DNA of 64,000 nucleotides from Hirudinaria manillensis. Its lineage: Eukaryota; Annelida; Clitellata; Hirudinida; Hirudinidae. The stretch lies in NCBI GenBank assembly GCA_034509925.1, contig CM067535.1, positions 5,869,701-5,933,700 of the forward strand. Reading direction: 5' to 3'. How positions within the stretch are numbered: the stretch's first letter is position 1; each line of letters begins with the position of its first letter. Under the pieces are notes generated by a model. The model saw only the letters and a list, made by a program, of their open reading frames with translations. It was not told the DNA's origin and searched no databases. Shown here piece by piece: positions 41,030-64,000 of this stretch. Made by a program: the position numbers and the translations under genes.

Positions 41030-42404
41030 TCAGTTGAACTGATGATAATTGAAATTTGTTTCGTCTTTAGGGAAAGACGGCTGATGACTTTCAAGGATGT
41101 TACCAATTCTGTCGTAGTTATCAGCAGAAGATGGTGTTATTTCTGGATGAACATTATTATATAATCACTTATCATCCCATCAATATTTCTTTTATTTATC
41201 CGAGAATTTAATTAAATATCCGCTTAAAAAGTCATCAAATTAGAGAATTAGAAATTAGTAAGTTTAATGTAATATAAAATATATATTATTTGCTAAATAA
41301 AAGTAATTTTCAATAATTTTCACTTTTACCTTTTCCTCCTCTTACAATAACAAATTTCTGAGTATTTTTGTCGAAATAAGCATAATTAGCAACCTAAAAC
41401 ATTAAAATTAACACGTGGCTAATAAATCTTTCATTCATTTATTATTCGGATATTTGTACCAGTGAAAATGCAAACCATTAATTAAAGGATTTAACTCACA
41501 TTTTCGTTTTCATTACAGCATTGACAAACAGCTTTGCAGGACAAAGAAGCGTTGACAATGGATAATATGAGAGCGATGGCAGCACAAAATAAAATTAGGC
41601 TTGGAAAGGCTATGATATATTCTAAATCTGGCTGTGACTGAAAAGCACAATTTACATAAAGTCACCTTAATTTTGTAAAGTGGAATATTGAAATATATAA
41701 ATGCATTTTTATACTTATTTAACAAGCAGCAATAAATTCGAAAATGGTTGTTTACATTTCAAAGAAGAAAATGGCAAATACTATTTTAAGTGAATAATTT
41801 CTCACTTTCCAGCGACTGTAAGTATATTGTCTCCCAAGATCAATTATAGAAAACATGACAGGAAAAATAGATGCTGAAGCCAGAATCGTGTTCAAAATCA
41901 TATTTGTTAGAACCTACAAATAACAACAAACTATTGTCAAAAAATTGAAACATTTTACGTTAAAAATATTCCAAATAATCCATCCCAAAATAATCGATAT
42001 TCAAACATACCAAATTTTTGTGGGGATGAAACCTAACAGAACATAGTCCTACAGCACCAGCCGAGCAATACTTTGAATAATTTTAAAAAAAAACAATTTA
42101 TAAGTTAAAAATTTAAATATGATTCAATATGATTATTAACAATAGTTTGAGAAACCACCAAAAATATATTTACCAATAGTCCGCACCATATTCCGTAACC
42201 GAAAATGCAAAACGTTCTGTGACAAATATCCGATGACGTTGTAAGCAATATTCCCGCAGTGAAAGTCAAAATTCCAACGATTGTTTGGGAGATGGCAAAT
42301 CCTCTCACCACGTTGACTTTGTACTTTCGCAAATAACTTTTACCATCAGGAGAAATGGTATCCACCGGAACTACACCTACAGGGAATGGAGGATTTCGAT
42401 CCAT
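41030..42404 (-). CDS. MS4A/CD20-like four-pass membrane protein (copy B)
   Basis: Six minus-strand exons: 42404-42174, 42070-42011, 41913-41806, 41637-41500, 41393-41330 and 41142-41030. They join in frame to 237 codons plus TGA. It starts MDRNPPFPVGVVPVDTISPD, then KSYLRKYKVNVVRGFAISQT leads into TM1. Internal exon lengths (60, 108, 138, 64 bp) and phases (0,0,0,0,1) are identical to the other copies. TM2 spans exons 1-2, TM3 is in exon 3 and TM4 in exon 4. The exon 4 end carries SCKAVCQCCNENEN. The tail includes NYDRIG, a YxxI sorting-type motif, and ends NFNYHQFN. It is closest to copy C: exon 4 differs there at only a few bases, while the end of exon 3 (second extracellular loop) differs strongly. 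Role inferred from family: small membrane sensor or adaptor. Confidence 0.85.
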
Positions 42405-43275
42405 TGCTTTGAATGAAAACTTAAACTTGGATAAATCTAAAGGAATGAAGTGTTTTAACTCTTAAGAGAGTGATGTGTTGATGTAAAACAGGAACCTGTA
42501 ATGTAAACTTCAAGATGTCTACAAGAAATATTTTAATTTAAAATCTATATGATAGTGACATAATTTAATAGCTATTTTTACAGAAAATATCCATTCGAAC
42601 AATAATTATATAATTTTATTTAACAACATTTGATATTAACAACGACATTAGGCACTAAACTTATCAATAAGAACATTAAAAGGAGATATCGCTGCTTTGT
42701 GGTCTTAATAACCATGTAACATTTGAAGAATTTTTAGACTTTTTAGGATCAATTATTTAAACCGCCGAAATTAATTTAACCAATTAATCAGACTTCGTGA
42801 TATCTTATTCACTGAGAAGCGATAAAGAAAAACAAAAATAATTACAGTATAAATACGTTTTAATGATCTGAACTTTGTTACCTAAATTAACTTTAACCAT
42901 CTGATGTAAAGTAAAGACTTAAAGCAAAATTCTTAATCATTTAAGACTTTCATCGACATCATCAAGTGCTATCTTAGCTGATCTGAACCTTTAAAGTTGA
43001 AACTCTTGATTTTAAAAGTGGAAAATATTTTTCTAAGCATTTCAATGTCAGAAGTAAAAAAGATAAAATATTGTTTTTAATTGTCAATTTTAAGGAAGAA
43101 TTTCAGTTATTTTTGAAACAAAATAATGCGAAATAAAGTCCATCAAGTAACCTAAGTGAGAGGTAGTGTTTGAACCTCAATTGTGAAACAAAAGAAGCAA
43201 GAAATATAAAAAATATAGTTTCATTATTGATTTGTACAGCATTTAATGCATTAATTTAATGTTCAATTTATAAAT
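42405..43275. other. Intergenic region between copy B and pseudogene
   Basis: The first 100 bp (42405-42505) is a promoter-proximal block shared with copy C and the pseudogene, including the inverted motif at 42488-42499. The last 130 bp is duplicated 3'-flank sequence. The middle is A+T-rich with no gene seen. Confidence 0.6.
42488..42499. promoter_or_regulatory. Conserved inverted motif ACAGGAACCTGT upstream of copy B
   Basis: ACAGG-AA-CCTGT lies about 85 bp upstream of the ATG of copy B, inside a block of about 100 bp that is also present upstream of copy C (ACAGGAGCCTGT) and the pseudogene (ACAGGAACCTGT). The factor is unknown. Confidence 0.35.
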
Positions 43276-43650
43276 TCAGTTGAACTGATAATTGAAATTT
43301 GTTTCGTCTTTAGAGAAAGGCTGTCGACTTTCAAGGATGTTTACCGATGTTTTCGACCTCAGAAGGTGTTATCCTTGGATGAACAATTCCTGGACGATTA
43401 TTACATAATCACTTGTCAACCCGTCTTTATTTTTATTTATACGATAATTTAACTAAGTACTAAAAATACATTTACAATGCTAGTCGCGAAATTAGAAAAT
43501 TAGGAACTAAAAACTTTAACAAACGATTGTTTGGGAGATGGCAAATCCTCTCACCACATTGACATTGTACTTTCGTAAATAACCTTTACCATCAGGAGAA
43601 TCGATATCCGCCGGTATTCTACCTGGGGAGAATGGAGAATTATGAGCCAT
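43276..43650 (-). pseudogene. MS4A-like pseudogene, internal deletion
   Basis: The 5' part (43650-43521) is the start of an MS4A exon 1 of the B/C type (MAHNSPFSPGRIPADIDSPD, then KGYLRKYNVNVVRGFAISQT) and breaks off inside TM1. About 135 bp away, 43385-43276 is the last exon of the same type (ending ETNFNYQFN and TGA). Between them is sequence like the intron that precedes the last exon in copies B and C, so exons 2-5 and the rest of exon 1 were removed in one deletion. The last-exon copy also has a one-base loss near its acceptor (GATAACACC against GAATAACACC) that puts a stop in frame. The upstream promoter block is preserved. It cannot encode a four-pass protein. Confidence 0.8.
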
Positions 43651-44710
43651 TGTTTCGATTAAAAACTTTAACTTGAATGAATCTAAAGGAGTGCCGTGTT
43701 TTAACCGAAAGTTAGTGACGTGTTTTGATGTAAAACAGGAACCTGTTACTGGCAGATGTTAACAAAGAAGGCTTAAATTTAATTTCTACCTAAGTTGTTG
43801 TAATACAAATTGTGCTCAATACAATTCAACATTGATTAATTAATAAATTTTAACAATGAAATGTTGATGTCGAATTTTGTAAATTGAGCAACAATTAACC
43901 CCATTTGCAAGATATTAAAGTTAACAAATGAATTCAGGCTCTAAACGAAACAAACAAAACACTCATAAACATCCTTGCTCTGTGGCCATTTTAACTGCTG
44001 AAATATTTAACATATTTGTTTGTTAGCGAGCTATAATTGTAACATTTTTTTTCTTTTTTCTTGTAGAATGATATTTTCTTAAGATTACATCGAAATTGGT
44101 AATAGTAACTATAATATCATTTATGAGAGTCTATAAGCCTTGCCATCGGCAGCACTTCTTATTATGTCTTGCTATCATATTGAATTTGTATTTGTGATAT
44201 TTAACTAATTTTATCTATTTATCTTGATGCATATTGAAGCATTAATCGATATTAGAAAATATTTTTGTTTAATTTTGTTTAATGATTATTAAGTTTCATT
44301 AAATATTTATGTTTATGTTATTTTTTAAAATGTTTTTTGACCCCTTACAGTTTGGGGTCCAAAGTCCACTGATAGTGAAGGATATAAGTGGTGTTCCTAT
44401 CTGGTGTAATATTTACATTTAAATTTGTTCTCTATTTCGTCCCTTAAGGACAATATAAAAGTATGAAATCAAAAAGATTTAGGAAATTAATTACTTAACC
44501 AAGTTTGTTTTTATATTTTAATCAACATACAATGAAATAATAAATCCGTCACTGGCGAAGAGAAATATCCATTAAGTTTCATAAATGAGGAGAGGTTTTA
44601 GAAACTCAATTGATCAATATAACACTAATAAAAAAATATGAATAGTTCAATTATTGATTTACTCGATATATTATTTAATGTCTTAAACATTTAGTATTTA
44701 ATCAATAAAT
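43651..44710. other. Intergenic region between pseudogene and copy C
   Basis: The first 100 bp carries the promoter block shared with copies B and C. The segment at about 43980-44045 matches one upstream of copy A. The 3' flank of copy C (44570-44710) resembles those of copy B and the pseudogene. No gene is seen. Confidence 0.6.
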
Positions 44711-46204
44711 TCAGTTGAACTGATGATAACCAAAATTGGTTTGGTCTTTAGAGTTAGGTGGCTCACGACTATCAAGGACGTTCGTAAATCTATCGAGGTT
44801 TTCAACTCCAGGTGGTGTTATTCCTGGATGAACATTATTAATCATTATGTAATTATTATTATTATTATTATTATTACACATTATGACATAATTATCATCA
44901 TGTGTCAACCTATCATGACAATTATTTTTTTATTTATCTTGCAATCTTAATTAAATACTTAAAAATCGCTAAAATGTTAATCATGAAATTAGTCGTGAAT
45001 AACTAGAAACCAATAATTTTAGTTTAATATTAAATAGTATTGTTTGATATATCAAATTAATTTGTTTGATATTAAAAGTTTTATATTCACCTGTTCCTCC
45101 TCTTACGATAACAAATTTTTGAGTGTTGTTGTCGAAGATGGCATAATTTGGAACCTAAAAAGGTGAAATTAATTCATGGATAACAAATCTTTCATTTGGC
45201 TGATATTTCACTCATTCAGGTACCAATGAAACAACAAGTCAGAGTTTACTAACATTTTTAAATTCATTACAGCATTGACAAACAGCTTTGCAGGACAAAG
45301 AAGCGTTGACAATGGATAATATGAGTGCGATGGCAGCACAAAGTAAAATTAGGCTTGGAAAGGCTATGATATATTCTAAATTTGGCTTGGGCTGAAATGC
45401 ACAATTTATGTTAAATCAACTTAGTTTTTTAATATGGAATATTCTAAAATCGAATTATGTAAATGCAATTTTTATCCCTATTCAGAGATGGTAACAAATT
45501 CTAAAAATGCCTTATTTTCAACTAATTTCAAACATTTATAACTTTATTAAATCATGAAATGCCTGAATTTTTTAATTAAAATTTCAAAAGATATTTCAAG
45601 AAAATATTAATTATTTCTCACATTCAAGTGAGCGAAATAGTAGTGCCTCGCAATATCATTTATAGAAAACATGACAGGAAAAATAGATGCTGAAGCCAGA
45701 AATGTGTTCAAAATCATATTTGATAGAACCTGCAAATAACAATCACCTATTGAGTGAAGAATTTTTAAGTTAAAAATATTCTAAATAATCCATCCCTAAA
45801 TAATCGATATTCAAACATACCAAATATTTGTGTGGATGAAATCTAACAGAACATAATCCAACAGCACCAGCCGAGCAAATCTTTAAATAATTTAAAAAAA
45901 ACAATTTATAAGTTTTAAGTTTCAATGTAATTACCTTTTTTTAATCAGAAACACCACAAAAATATATATTTACCAACAGTCCGAACCATATCCCGTAACC
46001 AATGTGGCAGAATGTTATGAAACAGACTTGCGACAACGTTATAAGCAATATTCCCGCTATGAAAGTCAAAATTCCAAGAATTGTTTGGGAGATGGCAAAT
46101 CCTCTCACCACATTGACTTTGTACTTCCGCAAATAACTTTTACCATCAGGAGAAATGGTCTCTACCGGAAATACACCTACAGGGAATGGAGGATTTCGAT
46201 CCAT
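44711..46204 (-). CDS. MS4A/CD20-like four-pass membrane protein (copy C)
   Basis: Six minus-strand exons: 46204-45974, 45880-45821, 45729-45622, 45391-45254, 45154-45091 and 44823-44711. They join to 237 codons plus TGA. It starts MDRNPPFPVGVFPVETISPD and follows copy B almost residue for residue through TM1 and TM2 (RGFAISQTILGILTFIAGIL; ICSAGAVGLCSVRFHPHKYL). TM3 starts VLSNMILNTFLASASIF and TM4 is FPSLILLCAAIALILSI. The second loop (INDIARHYYFAHLN then PKPNLE) is quite different from that of copy B. The tail is GITPPGVENLDRFTNVL...NFGYHQFN, in which the Tyr of the copy B YxxI motif is Leu. Exon 6 contains an (ATT)n tract just upstream in its intron (44850-44876). Family role as for copy B. 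Confidence 0.85.
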
Positions 46205-47335
46205 TGTTTCGAATGAAAACTTGGATAAATCTAAAAGTTGTCGTGTTTTAACCGAACGGTGATGTAAAACAGGAGCCTGTAATGTAAACTTCAAGATGTC
46301 AACAAGAAAGAATTTAACTTAAATTCTCTGTAATAGCGACATAATTGTACATTTTGTTGCAAATGGCTATATTTTGATGTATGAGCCTTACCAAATATCC
46401 AATATGCACAATATTTACATAATTTTATTAAACATATTTGCTATTAACAACGAAGTCAGACACAAACTGAAACAATCAAAACACTAAAAAGAGACATCAT
46501 TGTACTGTAGTCTGACGAACTACGTAACACGCGTGTCGATCTGGAATTTTCGAATTATTAAGATTACTTATTTAAACTGCCAAAATTATTTTAACCAACT
46601 AAGCAGATTTCAAGAAATCTTAATCACTGAGGAGCTATAAAGAAAACAAACAATTCCAATATAAATACAATTTAATGATATGAACTTTCTTACCTCAAAG
46701 TTAAATAAATTGACTTCCACCATTTGATTTATTTGCCCTAAAGTAAAACACTTAATCATTTAAGACTTTCATTGACATCCTACTCAGCTTATTACTCTAC
46801 TTACTTCAGCTTACTACTCAGCTTATTGTCTTTAAAAAATTGCTTCGATGGTCTGATTATGAACCTTGGTGAAATATTTTCTCGTCCACAAAAATTGAAA
46901 ATCTTATTTGAAAAATGGAATATATTTTTTTATATATTTCAAAGCCAGAAATATAAAAGGTGTAAAATATATTTTATAATTATCAATTTTAAAGAGGTGT
47001 TTTAAGTTATTTTTGAAATAAATTCATTCAAAATAAAGAAATCTTTCTCTTCATATTTCCTGAACCAAATCAATGCATAATTCATACAATCGGAAGGAAT
47101 TACTTTCTTTGAATATAAAATTAATCTTCACCAAACTTAATAATCAACAAACAATTTTTAATGACGATACAACACCACCAAGTGTAATTTTAAAACTTTC
47201 AATTTAAATCATCTGAAATGTTTCTTGACTTTGCCACTGTTTTCAAGATCTTTGTCAATTTAGTGATTTCCAATTTTCTTTTTATTTTTCCATTATCCAA
47301 TTAATATAAGGAAATTGATTCTCAGGTGTGGAAGG
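46205..47335. other. Intergenic region between copies C and D
   Basis: The promoter block shared with copy B lies at 46205-46310. The plus-strand ORF at 46772-47005 has no family match or splice support. No other gene is seen. Confidence 0.6.
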
Positions 47336-49366
47336 CTAATCTCCACCAACAGAAGTTAGAGTTTCATCATTTAAGATTCCTTCATCACTTTGCTCGCAAA
47401 AACCTGTTTTAATGAACATTGAAGTTTAGTTTTATTTTCAGTTTACATGAGCAGATACAAGTTGTAACATCGTATCTATAAACGTAGTTGGTGTAATTAG
47501 GGTGATTTTAAATTTCAATTTATTTATTAACGAATTTTTAAATAGGAAAATCGATTTAGATCAATTTGTGGTAAATAAAAAAAAAGAAAAGAATTGTAAT
47601 TCTATTCTTAAAACATTTTAGACATTTATGTATTACTTATATTTAAAATCTGAAGTGCACATGATTTTACTTTTCATGTGATTTAGCAGTGTTTTTGGCT
47701 TGTCGAATATACATAATAATATCCGGATCGGTAAGATCATTCGTAACTTTTTTTTTTGGTAAAAATATTTTGAAAACTAAAATCAAGAACTAATACGGAA
47801 AGATAAATACACAGAATTACACATTTTAATGTCTGAAACATGCCTATAAAGCAGTGACGACAAGGATGATGATGATGACAAAGATGGTGATGGTGAATGC
47901 GATCTCAATAGGAACACAATAAGTTGAACTCCCACGAATCAAAACTGGAAATTATTATAAATCACCTTGAATTCCTGATACGAAGACAAATTGACCTGTT
48001 TTTTCGTCGAATATTGCAAAATTTGGAAACTAAACAAAAAAGAAACAGATGTTTGATGCAAAAACTTAATGAATAATTCATAACTTTTTAAATAAATCAT
48101 ATTTCGCTAGTCCAATTCCCCTGAGTAATTCGAAATAGTTCACATAATTTTTCTTAACTTTAACAAAATTTTAAAACTGAAAATCAACTGGCCTCTATAG
48201 ATTCATTACAACACCTACAAACTGCTTTACAGCTGAGGGATGCAGAGACAATGCAGATGATGATTTGAATCGCCGTAAAAATAAAAAACAGAACTGATAT
48301 GCTCAAAGTCGCATCCACAATCGAACCAGACTGAAATTTGAGAATATTTTATAATATTTTACACAAGATGGTTTAACTTGATAAGCATTGATTAACTTAA
48401 GCATATATTACTATACAATGTCATAAAACTTAAAGCTACGTTTGCCTAGTTTATTGTATTAGGAACACATTCTTGGGGACTTCAGTTAAGATTTGAATTC
48501 CTTTTGGGTGGCAAGAGTATCTGCATTGCTTCTATAGATATATAAATATAGATACGCAGATATATCGATCACGTTATAAATTTTAATTGCATTAAGTACA
48601 ATTCACAACCCACCCTCCATCTTCGATAGAAATTTGACATAGCTATGTCTCCAAGTGCGCTGACGAATGGCACAACTGATAGAGAAGCTGATATGATGTT
48701 CAAAATCATATTTGATAAAACCTGAAAATTTTACCAATTCATGTGTAATTAAAATGTCTATGAATTCGTATAATTACTAAAAAGGATTTATGAATTATTT
48801 GAACTTTTATATTGTTCACCTATTATTTTTTTTTTTGTTAGAAGGCAATATGTCCAGAAATTTTAATTTGGTTAATTTATATTCATTCAATACGAATATA
48901 AACCGTTGAAATGTATGTTATAATAATGCATTCACAGTGCACACTGAACAAGTAACCATAGTAACCAGTTTTCTGCGAGGATGGAACTTGACGGAGCACA
49001 TCGCGACAATGCCAGTAGAAATGTACTGTCAAGTAAACAAAATCATAGTAACTAATTCCATTTTTTCAAATTACATTAATCTATTTATTTTAAAATAATA
49101 TTGATAACAAATTATTGACATTTTACCAATAATCCGATCCAAATTCCTTGACTTAAAAAGCAGATTGGACTAAGGCATAGGCCTCTTATTGAAACAATTA
49201 ATATTCCCAAAATTATCGCGATAAGCCCGGTGGACATTTGCGAAACTGCAAACCATTTGATGACATTTGTTTTGTATTTCCTCATAAAATCTTTGTTAGC
49301 CTGGTAAACAGCTTGAACAGGCACCGCATCCGTCGGAAATGCCGGAAGAGGTTCATTTTGTTCCAT
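47336..49366 (-). CDS. MS4A/CD20-like four-pass membrane protein (copy D)
   Basis: Minus-strand exons: 49366-49127, 49025-48966, 48721-48614, 48330-48193, 48029-47966 and probably 47403-47336. They join in frame to 225 codons plus TAG. It starts MEQNEPLPAFPTDAVPVQAV, almost identical to copy A, and has the same TM layout. TM1 is WFAVSQMSTGLIAIILGILI, TM3 follows VLSNMILNIISASLS and TM4 is ISVLFFIFTAIQIIICIVSA before SCKAVCRCCNESIE. Exon 4 is followed by GCCAGT where copy A has GTCAGT, so intron 4 would be a GC-AG intron or is poorly spliced. The last exon is a prediction: the acceptor AATGTTCATTAAAACAG resembles the AATGTTCATCCAG acceptor of copies B and C, and it encodes a short acidic tail, GFCEQSDEGILNDETLTSVG, ending GD. 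This tail is unlike that of copy A. Confidence 0.75.
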
Positions 49367-50482
49367 GTTTAACTTGAATTAGTTTCGAAATCTCGCAAAA
49401 GAACAAAATGTTGCTGAAGCTTCAACCTTTGATCAACTTTAAGGGATGTTTTACTGAATCTGATGAAAGGCAGAAGCCCAACAACAGCATCGAATTCTAA
49501 TTTTTTTTTTTCATTAACTGAAGAAAAGTTTAAAATTAAAGAAAAATTACCATTTGACTCTGATTATTTATTATCATAATTTTAACATAATTTATTTATT
49601 TATTGTTTTTAAATCAAGATAAACAGTGATTCCAGATTTCCTCTTGGAAACACATCTGTCAATCTTAACATAAACGATGAATTTTTAACAAATGTACTGA
49701 TTACTATGCATTATACCGTTGTATTTTCTCCATTATTTAATAAAAACAATAAAAATAAATTAACTTGGTTTGTTAAATTATATATGTATTTGACTCGGCA
49801 TATTCACAAGAAAGGATCAAATCAGAATTAATAACTTTCAGCAAAACATTTTGGCCAATTTACAATTTAAAATCTAACTCTTCGATTCTTTATTAAGTTC
49901 TATAATATTCGAATATTTGTTTTCTTGTTGATTTTTGTGTAAAATCGGCAAATAAATCTTAGTACGAAATAGCGAAAGTAAATCCGTAAGAAATCTGCGA
50001 AGGTAATTATTGCAGAATAATTTGTCAAAAACGATACTTTCAGAGATTTATTTTTACAGTACTGAGATCATTAATCTAAATCATTGCTAAGCCATTTTTA
50101 CGACAAAACGATAGTTAAATGATTTAAACACTGAAACAGATCACATGAGTCATATCAATATAAAATTACACCGTCAATTATTATAATTCACAAATTAAGC
50201 CATTTATACCACTTAATTCATACAAAATAACACAACGACTTATTGTAACCTGCAAAAACATAAATTATAAAATTTCAAGATCAAATGCAAATGAAGTAAA
50301 AGAAGATTTGAATTAGGAATGAGCCAACAAACAACTTTTTCAACTTTTTTAGATCTGTAAATTTTTCTAAAGTAAGAAAGAATAGAAAATCAATTCCTCA
50401 GAATGGCTAGACAGCAACCTGACGTGCCTAATAATACTGTCATAAATGGAGAATATTTTGGCTTTTAGATCTTTTGGAGCGC
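49367..50482. other. Intergenic region between copy D and the cyclase gene
   Basis: 49367-49470 is the promoter block shared with copy A. The rest is A+T-rich and includes the 3' flank of the guanylyl cyclase gene. No further MS4A copy or other gene is seen. Confidence 0.6.
49426..49434 (-). promoter_or_regulatory. TCF/LEF-type site (GATCAAAGG) upstream of copy D
   Basis: CCTTTGATC on the plus strand, 60 bp upstream of the copy D ATG, at the same relative position as in copy A and in the same conserved context (TTCGAAATCTCGCAAAAGAAC ahead of it, AAGGGATGTTT after it). Confidence 0.4.
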
Positions 50483-63452
<12,970 letters not shown>

Positions 63453-64000
63453 CTGCAATTTTTATGTTTATTTATTGGTAATCTACGTAAATTATTGATT
63501 AAAATTGGTTTATTGCTGATAAATTTCAGTTCGCTGCACGTGATGTACACAATTTGATCTCTTAAAGTATTCACGCAATCGATAGACAAAGTAATTTTAC
63601 GACTAATTTTACTAATTTATTATTTAAAAAATAATAACTTGTTTTAAATGGGGGAAGTTCAATTTATTATGTTATGGAGATCTTAGTTCAACTGCATGGA
63701 ATGTAAGACAAAAATAATCTTGTAATTAAATGATTGACAATAATAAGCCTTATTATAATAAATACAATAGTTTATTTGTTTGATATAAGTATAGGTCAAA
63801 CATGCCAGCATTTCTAGCCAATAGTGTGTTTTACAAAAAGTGAAAGGTTTGATAATGATTCTCAAAACTAAACGATGAACGAATGAATGAGTGAATGAAC
63901 GACAGCAAATGGATCCGTGGAAATGGAAATTGTACCCGAGGGTGGAAAGAATCGAGATTTTTCCGAGAGACTTTTTGGTTTCATTGGAGAAATTTATCGC
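63453..64000. other. Intron upstream of the first visible cyclase exon
   Basis: No exon could be placed. The last 100 bp is open in one minus-strand frame (AINFSNETKKSLGKISILST), but it does not resemble the expected end of the ligand-binding domain and has no donor in the needed phase. Confidence 0.5.

Overview
The window is A+T-rich animal DNA with split genes (short exons, GT-AG introns), many (AAT)n, (GAT)n and (GGAT)n microsatellites, minisatellites and a few retrotransposon remnants. A degenerate TTAGGG-type tract and receptor families typical of animals point to a metazoan, probably an invertebrate. I cannot name the clade. There is no sign of bacterial organisation, and every gene I can assign runs on the minus strand.

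Layout from low to high coordinates. 1-7.5 kb: no confident gene, several tandem repeats. 7.5-11.8 kb: three exons of a CUB-domain protein. 11.8-38.1 kb: mostly repeats, with a few orphan open segments that have good splice signals, a 5'-truncated LINE tail between AAT microsatellites (33.4-33.96 kb), and a compact promoter-like cluster (three CACGTG boxes, CCAAT, CRE) near 28.4-28.5 kb. 38.1-49.4 kb: a tandem array of four six-exon MS4A/CD20-like four-pass membrane genes plus one internally deleted pseudogene. The outer two genes (MEQNEPL type) resemble each other, and so do the inner two (MDRNPPFPVG type). 50.5-63.5 kb: the 3' eighteen exons of a natriuretic-peptide-receptor-type membrane guanylyl cyclase, from the end of its extracellular domain to the stop codon. 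They join in one continuous frame of 717 codons plus stop, and the 5' end lies beyond the window.

Two 299-bp solo-LTR-like elements with TG...CA ends and 4-bp target duplications sit in introns of the cyclase gene. One ends about 30 bp from a splice acceptor. Another acceptor of this gene has a (GGAT)n microsatellite in the position of its polypyrimidine tract.

The MS4A-like array and the receptor cyclase are neighbours on one strand. Both are membrane-sensor families, but nothing in the sequence shows that they act together. The strongest observations are the MS4A array itself (loop diversification, a GT-to-GC donor change in one copy, a deletion pseudogene, conserved proximal promoter motifs) and the effects of mobile and simple-repeat DNA on the splice sites of the cyclase gene. 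I found no demonstrably new molecular system.
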